A stretch of 64,000 bases of DNA from UMGS1901 sp934122115. Lineage in GTDB: Bacteria; Bacillota; Clostridia; TANB77; CAG-508. A model generated the notes under the pieces. That model saw only the letters and a list, made by a program, of their open reading frames with translations, had not been told where the DNA came from and made no database searches. Location: positions 1 to 64,000 of the forward strand of contig CAKOVU010000002.1 of NCBI GenBank assembly GCA_934122115.1, written 5' to 3'. Position numbers and translations under genes: made by a program. The first letter of the stretch is position 1, and each line of letters starts with the position of its first letter. This document shows, piece after piece, positions 24,645 to 34,969 of the stretch.

Positions 24645-26132
24645 ATGGCGGATATAAAAGAATTAATGCAAGTTCGCAAAGAGAAAGAACAAAAATTAAT
24701 AGATGCTGGGGTAAATGTACATCCAGAAAGATATGAATTAACACATACAATAATAGAAGCAAGAAACTTAGAAGATGGAACTAAAAATGTTTCTATAGCA
24801 GGAAGAGTAATGTCTAAAAGAAAATTAGGAAAAATTAGCTTTATAGACTTAAGAGATTTAGAAGGTCATCTTCAATTATGTATTAAAAGAGATGATTTAG
24901 GAGAAGAAACATACAAGTTTTTACATGAAACAATAGATATAGGAGATTTTATTGGAGTAAAAGGCGATATATTCACAACACAAGCAGGAGAAAAGAGCTT
25001 ACAAGTATATGAATATACATTTTTAGGAAAAGCCTTAAGACCACTTCCAGAAAAATTTCATGGATTAACAGATATAGAAGCTGTATATAGGGAGCGTCAT
25101 CTTGATTTAATAATGAATGACGAGACTAAAAAAAGATTTATATTAAGAACAAAATTTATTAGATTAATGAGAGAATTTTTAGATAATCATGGATTCTTAG
25201 AAGTAGATACACCAGTATTACAAAATACTGCTTCAGGTGCTACAGCAAAACCATTTATCACACATCATAATGCTTTGGATATGGATGTATATTTAAGAAT
25301 CTCACCAGAGTTAACTTTGAAAAAGTTGATAATAGGTGGATTCACAAATGTATATGAAATAGCAAGAGATTTTAGAAACGAAGGAATGGATGCAAACCAC
25401 TTACAAGATTTCACAATGGTTGAAGGATATAGTGCTTACTGGTGCTATAAAGATAATATGAAATTCTTAAGAGAAATGGTTATTTATATATTAGAAAAAT
25501 TATATAATGGCAATTTGAATATAAAAATAGGAGACCAAGAGATAAACTTTGGAGGAGAGTGGGATGTAGTATCTTTTAGAGATTTAATTCTAAAAGATTG
25601 TGGTATAGATATAAATAAATATCCTACAGCAGAAAGCTTACTTGCAGAGATTAAAGCTCAAGGAATAAAATTAGAAGCAGATAATTTGGAACAATTAGGA
25701 AGAGGAAACTTAATAGATACTTTATACAAAAAGGTAAGCAGACCTAAGATAATTAATCCAACATATTTAACAGAACATCCTATAGATTTATCGCCACTAG
25801 CTAGAAGCAATGATGAAGACCAAACATTAACAGATAGATTCCAATTAGTAGTGAATGGACAAGAAATAATAAATGGATATTCAGAGTTGGTAGATGCTAG
25901 AGAGCAAGAAAGAAGATTAATAGAACAAAGCAAACTAAAAGCCAATGGTGATGAAGAAGCAATGAGCATTGATAATGAGTATATAAGAGCCATGGAATAT
26001 GGAATGCCACCTATTTCTGGTTGGGGATTAGGAATCGACAGATTCTTACAATTCTTAACAAATAGTGACAACATAAGAGATGTAGTATTATATCCATTAA
26101 TGAAACCTCGTGCAACAATGGAAGAAGAATAA
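24645..26132 (+). CDS. lysS: Lysyl-tRNA synthetase, class II
   Basis: 495 residues. The N-terminal OB-fold anticodon domain (VSIAGRVMSKRKLGKISFIDL) precedes class II motif 2 (FRNEGMDANHLQDFTMVEGY) and motif 3 (GWGLGIDRFLQFLTN). Complete length. Preceded by GAGGGA; monocistronic with a terminator hairpin after it. Confidence 0.97.
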   Translation: MADIKELMQVRKEKEQKLIDAGVNVHPERYELTHTIIEARNLEDGTKNVSIAGRVMSKRKLGKISFIDLRDLEGHLQLCIKRDDLGEETYKFLHETIDIGDFIGVKGDIFTTQAGEKSLQVYEYTFLGKALRPLPEKFHGLTDIEAVYRERHLDLIMNDETKKRFILRTKFIRLMREFLDNHGFLEVDTPVLQNTASGATAKPFITHHNALDMDVYLRISPELTLKKLIIGGFTNVYEIARDFRNEGMDANHLQDFTMVEGYSAYWCYKDNMKFLREMVIYILEKLYNGNLNIKIGDQEINFGGEWDVVSFRDLILKDCGIDINKYPTAESLLAEIKAQGIKLEADNLEQLGRGNLIDTLYKKVSRPKIINPTYLTEHPIDLSPLARSNDEDQTLTDRFQLVVNGQEIINGYSELVDAREQERRLIEQSKLKANGDEEAMSIDNEYIRAMEYGMPPISGWGLGIDRFLQFLTNSDNIRDVVLYPLMKPRATMEEE

Positions 26133-26144
26133 AATATTGTAAGT

Positions 26145-26184
26145 AAGATGCCATGGAATAATAAAATTAAATGGCATCTTTATA
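26145..26184 (+). terminator. lysS terminator
   Basis: AAGATGCCAT (26145-26154) pairs with ATGGCATCTT (26171-26180), then TATAG. Confidence 0.75.
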
Positions 26185-26209
26185 GTAAATAGAAATAAGG
26201 AGAAAAACT

Positions 26210-27889
26210 TTGAACAAGCAATGGGAAGCATGCAATGTAGATGAAAAAATAGTAGAAGAAATTTCGGAGAAATTTAAAATAAGCAAATTAGTGGCAAGGA
26301 TAATAGCTAATAAAAATTTAACTACTAATAAAGATATAGAAATATTTTTAAATCCAACGCGAAATGATTTTCATGATCCATTCTTAATGCCAGATATGGA
26401 AAAGGCAGTAAACAGAATAATAGAAGCAATAAATAAAAAAGAGAAAACTATTATTTATGGTGATTATGATGTTGATGGAATTACAAGTAGCACCGTGTTA
26501 AAGCGATACTTAGAAGAAAGAGAATTGCACACAGATATTTATATTCCGAATAGACTAGAAGAGGGCTATGGATTAAATGAAAATGCTATAAGAAAAATTG
26601 CAGAGCAGGAATATAGCTTAATAATAACAGTTGATTGTGGAATTACTGGAAATAAAGAAGTAGATTTAGCAAATAGTTTAGGAATAGATGTTATTATTAC
26701 AGACCATCACGAGACAACAGAAATATTGCCAAATGCAATAGCCGTGGTAGATGCTAAAAGAAAAGATAATGAATATCCATTTAGAGGGTTAGCTGGAGTT
26801 GGAGTAGCATTTAAGACGATGCAAGCTATATCTAAAAAATTGGAATTGCCGGCTGAAACATATTTGAAATATTTGGATATAGTATGTATAGGAACTATTT
26901 CTGATATAGTACCATTAGAAGACGAAAACAGAGTTATCTCAAAATTGGGATTAAAACTTGTAAAACAAACAAGAAATATAGGGCTAAAAGAACTACTAGA
27001 GAGTATAAAAGTAAAGCAAATAGATTCTAGTGCAGTTTCATTTGGTGTTGCCCCTAGAATAAATGCTTGTGGAAGAATGGGGCACGAAGAAGAGGCGGTA
27101 GAATTATTTTTAACGGATTCGAAAAAAGAAGCGGAAAAAATAACGAATGAGTTAAATAGATATAATGCTGAAAGACAGAAAATAGAAAAAAGAATTTTTG
27201 AAGAGGCTGCCAAGAATGTAAATATGAATGAACCATGTATTGTTATAGGGCAAGAGCAATGGCATCATGGAGTTATAGGTATAGTTGCATCTAAAATAAC
27301 AGAAATGTATTCAAAACCTAGCATATTACTATGCTATGAAGGAGAAATTGCCAGAGGTTCAGGTAGAAGCATAAAAGGTTTTGATTTACACGAAGCTTTA
27401 TCAAAATGCGATAAGCATATACAACAATTTGGTGGTCACAGTATGGCTATAGGAATTACATTGAAAAAAGAAAATGTAAGCAAATTTAAAGAAGAATTTG
27501 AGGAATATGCTAAGAGCGAAAAGGTAGAAGAAATAATACCAGTAATTAATATAAATGAAAAAGTAAGCCTTAAAGATGTATCTCTTAAAGATATAAAAGA
27601 ATTAAAATTGTTAGAGCCATTTGGGGAAGCGAATCCAATTCCATTATTCCAAATAAACGAACTAAAAATAGAGGCTATACGTGCATTATCTGATGGAAAA
27701 CATTTAAAGATGATGCTTAAAGATGAAAATAATAAAATATTAGAAGTTATCGGATTCAATATGGGAAATCTTTCACAGGAATATCAGATAGGTACTAAAG
27801 TAGATGTTGTTGGAAATTTGGAAATAAATAGTTATAATGGGATTGAAACAATTCAAATGAATCTAAAAGATATAAGGCATACGGTATAG
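26210..27889 (+). CDS. recJ: Single-strand DNA exonuclease RecJ
   Basis: 559 residues from a TTG start placed after AAGGAGAAAA. DHH phosphoesterase motifs: YGDYDVDGITSS, VDCGI, TDHHE and the GRMGH segment. DHHA1: GSGRSIKGFDLHEAL...FGGHSMAIGI. A C-terminal OB fold (about 460-559) completes the bacterial RecJ layout. It degrades 5' single strands in recombination and mismatch repair. It opens a recJ-relA-MBL-hisS run with spacings of 13-28 bases. Confidence 0.95.
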   Translation: MNKQWEACNVDEKIVEEISEKFKISKLVARIIANKNLTTNKDIEIFLNPTRNDFHDPFLMPDMEKAVNRIIEAINKKEKTIIYGDYDVDGITSSTVLKRYLEERELHTDIYIPNRLEEGYGLNENAIRKIAEQEYSLIITVDCGITGNKEVDLANSLGIDVIITDHHETTEILPNAIAVVDAKRKDNEYPFRGLAGVGVAFKTMQAISKKLELPAETYLKYLDIVCIGTISDIVPLEDENRVISKLGLKLVKQTRNIGLKELLESIKVKQIDSSAVSFGVAPRINACGRMGHEEEAVELFLTDSKKEAEKITNELNRYNAERQKIEKRIFEEAAKNVNMNEPCIVIGQEQWHHGVIGIVASKITEMYSKPSILLCYEGEIARGSGRSIKGFDLHEALSKCDKHIQQFGGHSMAIGITLKKENVSKFKEEFEEYAKSEKVEEIIPVININEKVSLKDVSLKDIKELKLLEPFGEANPIPLFQINELKIEAIRALSDGKHLKMMLKDENNKILEVIGFNMGNLSQEYQIGTKVDVVGNLEINSYNGIETIQMNLKDIRHTV

Positions 27890-27902
27890 AGAAGGTGATT
27901 TT

Positions 27903-30101
27903 ATGTCAGAAGTTGTAAATTATACAATTGAAGATGTTATGGCAGTAGCCAAAAAGAATAATAGACATGTGGATATAAAACTTATAAAACGTGCATATGA
28001 TTTTGCTAAGCAAAATCACGGAGATCAATTGAGAAAATCTGGAGAACCATATATAATTCATCCAGTACAAGTAGCATATATATTGGCAACATTAGGACTA
28101 GACGCTAGTACTATTTCAGCTGCTTTATTGCATGATGTAATAGAAGATACAGATGTTACTCTTCAAGACTTATCAAAAGAATTTTCAGAAGAAATAGCTG
28201 GAATGGTAGATGGAGTTACAAAACTTGGACAATTGAATTACAGCAGCAAAGAGGAAGAGCAAGTAGAGAACTATAGAAAAATGTTCTTAGCTATGGGAAA
28301 AGATATAAGAGTAATACTTATAAAACTATCAGATAGGCTTCACAATATGAGAACTCTAAAATATTTATCCAGAGATAGGCAAATAGCAAATGCAAGAGAA
28401 ACAATGGATTTATATGCGCCACTTGCAAATAGGCTTGGTGTGTACTCTTTAAAATGGGAACTAGAAGATTTATCTTTTAAATATTTATATCCAGAAGAAT
28501 ATAGAGAATTAGTTGAAGGAATAGATAAAAAGAGAGAAGAAAGACTAAAATTCATAGAGCTAATTATGGATGAAATAAGAGCTCAATTGAAAAAGCAAAA
28601 GATTGAAGCGGAAATAACAGGAAGGGCAAAACACTTATACAGTATTTACAGAAAAATGCAAAGAGATAATAAATCATTAGACCAAATATATGATTTATTT
28701 GCATTAAGAATAATTGTTAATTCTGTAAAAGACTGTTATGCTGCTTTAGGAGTTGTGCATGAGTTGTATAATCCAATGCCAGGAAGGTTTAAAGACTATA
28801 TATCTGTACCAAAACCAAATATGTACCAATCTTTACACACAACACTTATTGGACCAAAAGGAACACCTTTCGAGGTTCAAATTCGTACCTGGGATATGCA
28901 TAGAATTGCAGAATATGGAATCGCGGCCCATTGGGCTTATAAAGAGGCTAGTTTCCTAGGAGGGAAAAAGGCTAATGTAACAGTTGACCAAGATAAATTA
29001 TCTTGGTTAAGAGAAACTTTAGAATGGCAAAAAGATATGCAAGACCCTCAAGAGTTCTTAAATACATTAAAAACAGAATTATTTGAGGATGAAGTTTATG
29101 TGTTTACCCCAAAAGGAAAAATACAAGTGTTACCAAGAGGTGCAACACCAATAGATTTTGCATATAGCATTCACGAAGAAATTGGTAACCACATGACAGG
29201 ATGCAAGATAAATAGCAAAATGATGCCGATTGTAACAACATTGAAAAATGGCGATATAGTAGAAATTATAACATCAGAAAAATCAAAAGGACCAAGCAGA
29301 GATTGGCTTAAATTTATAAAAAGTTCAACTGCTAAAACAAGAATACAGCAATGGTTTAAGAAGAATGAAAGAGCAGAAAATATCGAAAAGGGTAAGGATA
29401 TTCTAGAAAAAGAAATTAAGAAGATTGGAATACCTTATTCAGAATTATCTAAATCAGAATATGTTAATGCAGCTATAGAAAGATATAAATTTAATGGAAT
29501 AGATGATATGTACGCAAGTGTAGGCTTTGGTGCAATAACTCCAAATAAAATTATATCTAAAATGCTAGAAGAATATAGAAAAACGCATAAAGAAGATGAT
29601 GTAGAAGAAAAAATTGAAGAATTGTCAAAGCAAAAAGCTGTAAGAAGAAAAACACCTGATACAGGAATAATTGTAAAAGGAATTGACAATTGTTTGGTAA
29701 AATTATCTAAATGCTGTAACCCTGTTCCAGGAGATGAGATTGTTGGATACATAACGAAAGGAAGAGGTGTATCTGTACACAGAAAAGATTGCAAGAACGT
29801 AAAAGAATTATTATCAGAAGAAAATAGGATGATTGATGTATCATGGTATAATGATAAACCTTCAGCTTACAATGTAGATATTGCAGTATTTTCAAATGAT
29901 AGAGATGGATTATTAGCAGATATAATTGCAGTAATAGCAAGCCAAAAAACACCATTAATGGCAGTAACTTCAAAGGTTTCAAAAGAAAGAATTGTTTTAA
30001 CAGAATTAACAATAGAAGTGCAGAACATAGCACAATTAAATAATACTATAAAAGCTTTAAGAAAAGTAGATAGTGTTTATGATGTAAAGAGGAACAAATA
30101 G
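27903..30101 (+). CDS. relA: Bifunctional (p)ppGpp synthetase/hydrolase
   Basis: 732 residues, Rel/RSH family. The HD hydrolase has HPVQVAYIL, LLHDVIEDTD and KLSDRLHNMRTL. The synthetase has GRAKHLYSIYRKM, DLFALRIIV, the substrate loop KDYISVPKPNMYQSLHTT and EVQIRTWDMH. TGS domain (VYVFTPKGKIQVLPRGATPIDFAY), zinc-finger region with CCNPVPGDEI and the ACT domain at the end are present. Both active sites look intact. AGAAGGTG precedes the ATG. Confidence 0.97.
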   Translation: MSEVVNYTIEDVMAVAKKNNRHVDIKLIKRAYDFAKQNHGDQLRKSGEPYIIHPVQVAYILATLGLDASTISAALLHDVIEDTDVTLQDLSKEFSEEIAGMVDGVTKLGQLNYSSKEEEQVENYRKMFLAMGKDIRVILIKLSDRLHNMRTLKYLSRDRQIANARETMDLYAPLANRLGVYSLKWELEDLSFKYLYPEEYRELVEGIDKKREERLKFIELIMDEIRAQLKKQKIEAEITGRAKHLYSIYRKMQRDNKSLDQIYDLFALRIIVNSVKDCYAALGVVHELYNPMPGRFKDYISVPKPNMYQSLHTTLIGPKGTPFEVQIRTWDMHRIAEYGIAAHWAYKEASFLGGKKANVTVDQDKLSWLRETLEWQKDMQDPQEFLNTLKTELFEDEVYVFTPKGKIQVLPRGATPIDFAYSIHEEIGNHMTGCKINSKMMPIVTTLKNGDIVEIITSEKSKGPSRDWLKFIKSSTAKTRIQQWFKKNERAENIEKGKDILEKEIKKIGIPYSELSKSEYVNAAIERYKFNGIDDMYASVGFGAITPNKIISKMLEEYRKTHKEDDVEEKIEELSKQKAVRRKTPDTGIIVKGIDNCLVKLSKCCNPVPGDEIVGYITKGRGVSVHRKDCKNVKELLSEENRMIDVSWYNDKPSAYNVDIAVFSNDRDGLLADIIAVIASQKTPLMAVTSKVSKERIVLTELTIEVQNIAQLNNTIKALRKVDSVYDVKRNK

Positions 30102-30129
30102 AAAATAAAATGAAGAAGGGAACGAACTA

Positions 30130-30786
30130 ATGATTTTAAAACGTATAAAAGTGGAAACAAGTTTAGGAGAAGCAACAAATTGTTACGTTGTGATGGATGA
30201 AAATACAAAAGAAACAATGGTTATAGATCCAGGTGGAGAAGCTGAAAAGATAATAGAAATGCTAGAAATATTGCAATCAAATTTAAAATATATTTATCTA
30301 ACACATTGCCACGGGGACCACATTGGAGCCGTTAGTGAACTTAAGAGGAAAAAAGGTGGAAAGATATTAATCCATAGAGATGATGCAGAAGGATTAGATA
30401 ATGAAAAAATAAATTTAAGTTCGTGCATAAATATGGGAGAGATAGAATTAGAAGCCGATTCCAGAGTTGATGATGGAGATTTAATTCATTTAGGTGAATT
30501 GGAATTTAAAGTTATACACACACCAGGCCATACAAAAGGAAGTACATCGTTATATTGTGAAAAAGAAGGATTGGTATTTTCAGGAGATACTTTATTTAGA
30601 GGCACTTGGGGAAGAACGGATTTGCCAACAAGTTCATTCGAAAGCATAATTAAATCAATTACCAATAAATTATTAGTATTACCTGACGAAACTATAGTGT
30701 ATCCAGGGCATCGGAAAATCTACAGAAATACAAGAAGAAAGACCAATTTATCTAGAATTGAAACCACGAACAGATATATAATTTAG
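30130..30786 (+). CDS. MBL-fold metallohydrolase (glyoxalase II-like)
   Basis: 218 residues with the THCHGDHIGA metal motif (H59, H61, D63, H64), VIHTPGHTKGS, FSGDTLF and PGHRKIY. This is the YqgX-like single-domain family usually found between relA and hisS in Firmicutes; some members hydrolyse S-lactoylglutathione-type thioesters, but the substrate here is unknown. The last 25 residues are unusually basic (RKIYRNTRRKTNLSRIETTN). Confidence 0.88.
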   Translation: MILKRIKVETSLGEATNCYVVMDENTKETMVIDPGGEAEKIIEMLEILQSNLKYIYLTHCHGDHIGAVSELKRKKGGKILIHRDDAEGLDNEKINLSSCINMGEIELEADSRVDDGDLIHLGELEFKVIHTPGHTKGSTSLYCEKEGLVFSGDTLFRGTWGRTDLPTSSFESIIKSITNKLLVLPDETIVYPGHRKIYRNTRRKTNLSRIETTNRYII

Positions 30787-30799
30787 AAAGGAGAAAAAT

Positions 30800-32116
30800 A
30801 TGGGAAAAGTAGAACCAAGAACATTGCCAGGCTTTATGGAACTATTGCCAAATGAGCAAATTCTATTTAATCAAATGATGGAAAAAATAGAAAATTCATA
30901 TAAAAGATTTGGATTTTTGCCAATAGACACACCAATAATAGAGTTATCTGAAGTTTTATTAGCAAAGGCTGGTGGTGAAACTGAAAAACAAATATACAGA
31001 TTTAACAGAGGAGATACGGATTTATCTTTAAGATTTGATTTAACAGTTCCACTTGCAAAATATGTAGCAAAAAATTATGGAAATATAAGTTTTCCTTTTA
31101 GAAGATACCAAATAGGAAAAGTATATAGAGGCGAAAAAGCTCAAAAGGGAAGATATAGAGAATTTTATCAATGTGATATAGATATTATAGGGGACGAAAC
31201 TTTAGATGTTATAAATGATGCAGAATTGCCAGCAGTTATTTATTCTACATTTAAAAGTTTAGGATTCGATGATTTTACAATAAAGATAAATAACAGAAAA
31301 ATATTGAATGGATTATATGAAAGCATTGGGCAAAAAGGAAACTCTGTTGAAATAATGAGAATCATTGATAAAATAGAAAAAATAGGTGAAGAGAAAGTTA
31401 AATCTGAACTTAGAGAGTTACAATTGACTGATGAAAGTATAAAACAAATAATAGATTTTATAAAAATAGATGGAACTACAGACGAAAAATTGCAAAAATT
31501 AAAAACTCTTGGAATAGAAAACGAAGTTTATAAAAATGGAATAGAAGAACTTGAGCAGGTAGTGAAATATATACGACAATTCAAAATTCCAGAGAATAAT
31601 TTTACTGTGGATTTAACAATAGCTAGAGGTTTAGATTACTACACTGGAACTGTATATGAAACATTTTTAAACGAATATAGAGAACTTGGAAGCATCTGCT
31701 CTGGGGGAAGATATGAAAATTTAGCAGAAAACTACACAGATAAAAAACTTCCAGGAGTAGGAATATCTATAGGATTAACACGTTTATTCTATAAATTAAA
31801 TGAACTAAATATAATAAAAGCAGATAAAAAATCTATTTCTGATATAATAATAATTCCAATGACAGAAAATTTAGAAGTTCCTTTGGAATTAGCTACAGAA
31901 CTAAGAAATATAGGAATAAATACAGAAGTATATTTAAATAATAAAAAATTAAAAGCAAAAATGAAATATGCTAATAAATTGGAAATACCTTATGTAATAG
32001 TAATTGGCGATGATGAAATCCAATCAGGAAAAATAAAAGTAAAAAATATGCAAACAGGGGAAGAAGTAGAAAGTTTAATAAAAGCTTCAGATATTAGCAG
32101 GATAATAAAAAATTAG
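30800..32116 (+). CDS. hisS: Histidyl-tRNA synthetase
   Basis: 438 residues. Class II motif 2 (FRRYQIGKVYRGEKAQKGRYREFYQCDIDI), the HisA motif TIARGLDYYTGTVYE and motif 3 GVGISIGLTRLFY are present. The C-terminal anticodon domain is complete. AAGGAGA precedes the ATG. It ends the recJ operon at a bidirectional terminator. Confidence 0.97.
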   Translation: MGKVEPRTLPGFMELLPNEQILFNQMMEKIENSYKRFGFLPIDTPIIELSEVLLAKAGGETEKQIYRFNRGDTDLSLRFDLTVPLAKYVAKNYGNISFPFRRYQIGKVYRGEKAQKGRYREFYQCDIDIIGDETLDVINDAELPAVIYSTFKSLGFDDFTIKINNRKILNGLYESIGQKGNSVEIMRIIDKIEKIGEEKVKSELRELQLTDESIKQIIDFIKIDGTTDEKLQKLKTLGIENEVYKNGIEELEQVVKYIRQFKIPENNFTVDLTIARGLDYYTGTVYETFLNEYRELGSICSGGRYENLAENYTDKKLPGVGISIGLTRLFYKLNELNIIKADKKSISDIIIIPMTENLEVPLELATELRNIGINTEVYLNNKKLKAKMKYANKLEIPYVIVIGDDEIQSGKIKVKNMQTGEEVESLIKASDISRIIKN

Positions 32117-32146
32117 ATGTGCGTAAAGTACATCTAATTTTTTAAT
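32110..32146. terminator. Bidirectional terminator between hisS and spoIIP
   Basis: AAATTAGATGT (32110-32120) pairs with ACATCTAATTT (32130-32140). Runs of T follow on the plus strand and on the minus strand, serving both convergent genes. Confidence 0.85.
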
Positions 32147-33249
32147 ACTTTATCTAAAACTAAAGATAAATATTTCATACTTAATAAAGATTGATCTAAT
32201 GTATTTCCTGTGGCGCCAACCTCTATTATACAGGCAGCATTGCCAAGGTGCTGGTTATATCGGCTATTACGTAAAAGAATTGGTCTGAATAATCCAGGAT
32301 ATAATTCATTAGCTTTTTGCTGAACTGTAATAGCAAATTTTAAATTGTTTTGCCAATTAGGGTGTTCCAAACCACCGCCATCTGTACCAATTACGAACAT
32401 AAGCTGTGCTACAACGTCATTATCTATTTTTACAGAGGGAGCATATGATGTATCACCAATGGCATCACGGTGCAAATCAATTATTATATCTGTATTTGGG
32501 TGCGAAATTAACAAATTTTCAACAGTTGCCATTGATCTACCGTAGGAACCTGAATAAGCGGGATAATCGTGATAAGTAGTATCATGAAAAGCATTAAATC
32601 CATAAGAGAGTAAATATGTAGTAAGCTCTGAACCGACTTTCACGACATTACGTTCTAAATCGGTAGTCCTAAAAGTACCAGTTTCTTCATATTGATAGGC
32701 TTCGCTAGGGGTATAGCTTTCACAAGTATGTGTATGAAAAATTAAAATATCAGATTTATTTATATTTAAGGAAGAAGGATTTAAAATGTCATCAGTTAGA
32801 GTATAATCTGTGCCATTCTTTATCTCCACTCCATTAAAAGCATCGGTGTATTTGTTTGGAACATTATTTTCTATAACCTCGGTTTTGGCATTTTCATTGG
32901 CATATATAATTGATTGTAAATCATTAGGAGATTCAACAGGACTATCAGTATCATCATATTCAATTAAAAAAGATTTATTTATAATTGGTAATTCTGAATA
33001 TAAAATAAATTCTAATATATTTTGATTATTAAATTTATTTGAAGATGCATTTGATACTTTTAGGCTACTGATATTTTCATTTAAACAGTGTTTTGCCAAT
33101 TCATAATAATTAGAATTGGCAATAATTTTTAAATCAAGACCACGAAAATTGTATAGAAAAAGTAAACAAGCTAAGGAGATAAAAACAATTAGAGCAAATC
33201 GTATATATTTAAAAAAACTCTTGCAATTAAATACAGTTACTCTTACCAT
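32134..33249 (-). CDS. spoIIP: Stage II sporulation protein P (peptidoglycan amidase/endopeptidase)
   Basis: 371 residues with an N-terminal membrane helix (about 15-32). The SpoIIP domain covers the last 205 residues: IFHTHTCESYTP, a YGRSMATVENLL helix, DIIIDLHRDAIGD and QHLGNAACIIEVGATGNTL. Together with SpoIID and SpoIIM it remodels septal peptidoglycan during engulfment. It is usually beside gpr in clostridia; here it stands alone. It is the best single sign that the organism forms endospores. Confidence 0.9.
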   Translation of the reverse strand: MVRVTVFNCKSFFKYIRFALIVFISLACLLFLYNFRGLDLKIIANSNYYELAKHCLNENISSLKVSNASSNKFNNQNILEFILYSELPIINKSFLIEYDDTDSPVESPNDLQSIIYANENAKTEVIENNVPNKYTDAFNGVEIKNGTDYTLTDDILNPSSLNINKSDILIFHTHTCESYTPSEAYQYEETGTFRTTDLERNVVKVGSELTTYLLSYGFNAFHDTTYHDYPAYSGSYGRSMATVENLLISHPNTDIIIDLHRDAIGDTSYAPSVKIDNDVVAQLMFVIGTDGGGLEHPNWQNNLKFAITVQQKANELYPGLFRPILLRNSRYNQHLGNAACIIEVGATGNTLDQSLLSMKYLSLVLDKVLKN

Positions 33250-33373
33250 GATTAATCTCCTTTGTTAAATTACAGTATATATAATATATATTCAAAAAAA
33301 TTTAAAATATGCATTGAAATAAATAAACTTTTAATATAAGATATTAGTAAAATATACTAAGGAGGACGTTAAT

Positions 33374-34660
33374 ATGGTAGGATTAAAACTAGACTTAGAA
33401 AATTCTAATATAGGCAATAGAGATATACTTAGATACGCAAAAAAAGTAGAAGAGATACATAATTCTTTTTATGAGAAAAAAGATGATGATGAACAATTTT
33501 TAGGTTGGCTTGAATTACCAACTAAATATGATAAAAAAGAATTTGAAAAAATAAAAAAATGTGCAAAAAAAATTCAAAAAGATTCAAATGTATTAGTAGT
33601 AATAGGAATAGGTGGCTCATACCTAGGTGCAAGAGCGGTAATAGAAGCACTAACAAACCAGTTTTCTAATAAGCAAACAGAAATAGTATATGCAGGAAAT
33701 AATTTAAGCCCTAATTATATACACGATTTAATAGAATACATAGAAGATAAAGATTTTTCTATAAATGTTATATCGAAATCAGGCACAACAACAGAGCCAG
33801 CAATTGCTTTTAGAATGCTTAGAAAATTGCTAGAAGAAAAATATGGATTGGCAGAAGCACGAAAGAGAATTTTTGTTACAACAGATAAGGAGAAAGGTGC
33901 TCTTAAAAAATTAGCTAAAAGGGAAAAGTACGAAACTTTTGTTATTCCAAACAATGTAGGAGGTAGATACTCTGTATTAACAGCTGTAGGGCTATTGCCT
34001 ATAGCTGTAGCAGGAATAAATATAGATAAGTTAATGGAAGGCGCAAGAATAGCACAAGAAAGATACAATGATCCAGCTTTAAAATATAATGAATGCTATC
34101 AGTATGCAGTAGCAAGAAATATATTATATAAAAAAGGGAATGATATAGAAATTTTAGCAAATTATGAACCTAGAATGCATTATATAACAGAGTGGTGGAA
34201 GCAATTATTTGGTGAAAGCGAAGGAAAGGATGGAGAAGGAATATATCCTTCTGGAGTAGATTTTACAACGGATTTGCATTCAATGGGGCAATATATACAA
34301 GAAGGCAGAAGAAATTTATTTGAAACTGTTATAAAAATAGAAAAGGCGGACAATAATGTAATAATAGAAGCGGATGAAGATAATTTAGATGGATTGAATT
34401 ACTTGGCAAATAAAACATTGGACTATGTTAATAAAAAAGCTATGGAAGGCACAATAGAAGCACACGTAAATGGCGATGTACCAAATATATTAATATCTAT
34501 GGAAAAGTTAGATGCGAAAAATTTAGGAGAATTAATTTACTTCTTTGAACTTGCATGCGCAATGTCTGGCACTATTTTAGGAGTAAACCCATTCAATCAA
34601 CCGGGAGTTGAAGCATATAAGAAAAATATGTTTAGATTATTAGAAAAACCAGGCTATTAA
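33374..34660 (+). CDS. pgi: Glucose-6-phosphate isomerase
   Basis: 428 residues, the short Firmicutes type. VIGIGGSYLGARA, the phosphate site VISKSGTTTEPA, FVIPNNVGGRYSVLT and the final NPFNQPGVEAYKKNMF are intact. AAGGAGG precedes the ATG. Monocistronic; a promoter for the thrS leader begins within 20 bases of its stop. Confidence 0.97.
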   Translation: MVGLKLDLENSNIGNRDILRYAKKVEEIHNSFYEKKDDDEQFLGWLELPTKYDKKEFEKIKKCAKKIQKDSNVLVVIGIGGSYLGARAVIEALTNQFSNKQTEIVYAGNNLSPNYIHDLIEYIEDKDFSINVISKSGTTTEPAIAFRMLRKLLEEKYGLAEARKRIFVTTDKEKGALKKLAKREKYETFVIPNNVGGRYSVLTAVGLLPIAVAGINIDKLMEGARIAQERYNDPALKYNECYQYAVARNILYKKGNDIEILANYEPRMHYITEWWKQLFGESEGKDGEGIYPSGVDFTTDLHSMGQYIQEGRRNLFETVIKIEKADNNVIIEADEDNLDGLNYLANKTLDYVNKKAMEGTIEAHVNGDVPNILISMEKLDAKNLGELIYFFELACAMSGTILGVNPFNQPGVEAYKKNMFRLLEKPGY

Positions 34661-34674
34661 ATTGTCGAATTTTA

Positions 34675-34703
34675 TTGACATAATTTCTAAAAAGGTATAT
34701 TAT
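34675..34703 (+). promoter_or_regulatory. Promoter of the thrS T-box transcript
   Basis: TTGACA at 34675-34680, 17-base spacer, TATTAT at 34698-34703. Confidence 0.7.
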
Positions 34704-34724
34704 ATACATATTGTATATGTATAA

Positions 34725-34945
34725 GCAATGGGACAAAGTAAAATAAAGGTTGCCAACAGAGAATGTTAGCCACAGGCTGAGAGCTAACAGTGGAAAACGT
34801 ATTTGAAAAACTACCCCACGGTTGAATAACTGGCAGTTTGCTTGCTTAGGTTTAAATTAAGTAAAAATTAGGATGGAACCGTGTAAATATTTGCACTCCT
34901 AAATGTTAAAGCAAAGCATTTGGGAGTGTGTTTTGTTTTATAATT
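34725..34945 (+). ncRNA. T-box riboswitch of thrS
   Basis: A leader of about 240 bases senses uncharged tRNA. The T-box sequence AGGATGGAACCGTG is at 34870-34883; its TGGA bulge implies a U discriminator base on the tRNA, as expected for tRNA-Thr in Firmicutes. The terminator is 34894-34905 (CACTCCTAAATG) paired with 34917-34928 and followed by a T-rich tract. The stem I specifier lies upstream of 34830; I could not place the codon with certainty. Confidence 0.88.
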
Positions 34946-34969
34946 CGATATATCAAGGAGGAAACGATT

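Noticed and set aside
34928..34969. Upstream start for thrS
   Set aside because: The segment is the T-box terminator arm and T-rich tract; the ATG at 34970 has AAGGAGG.
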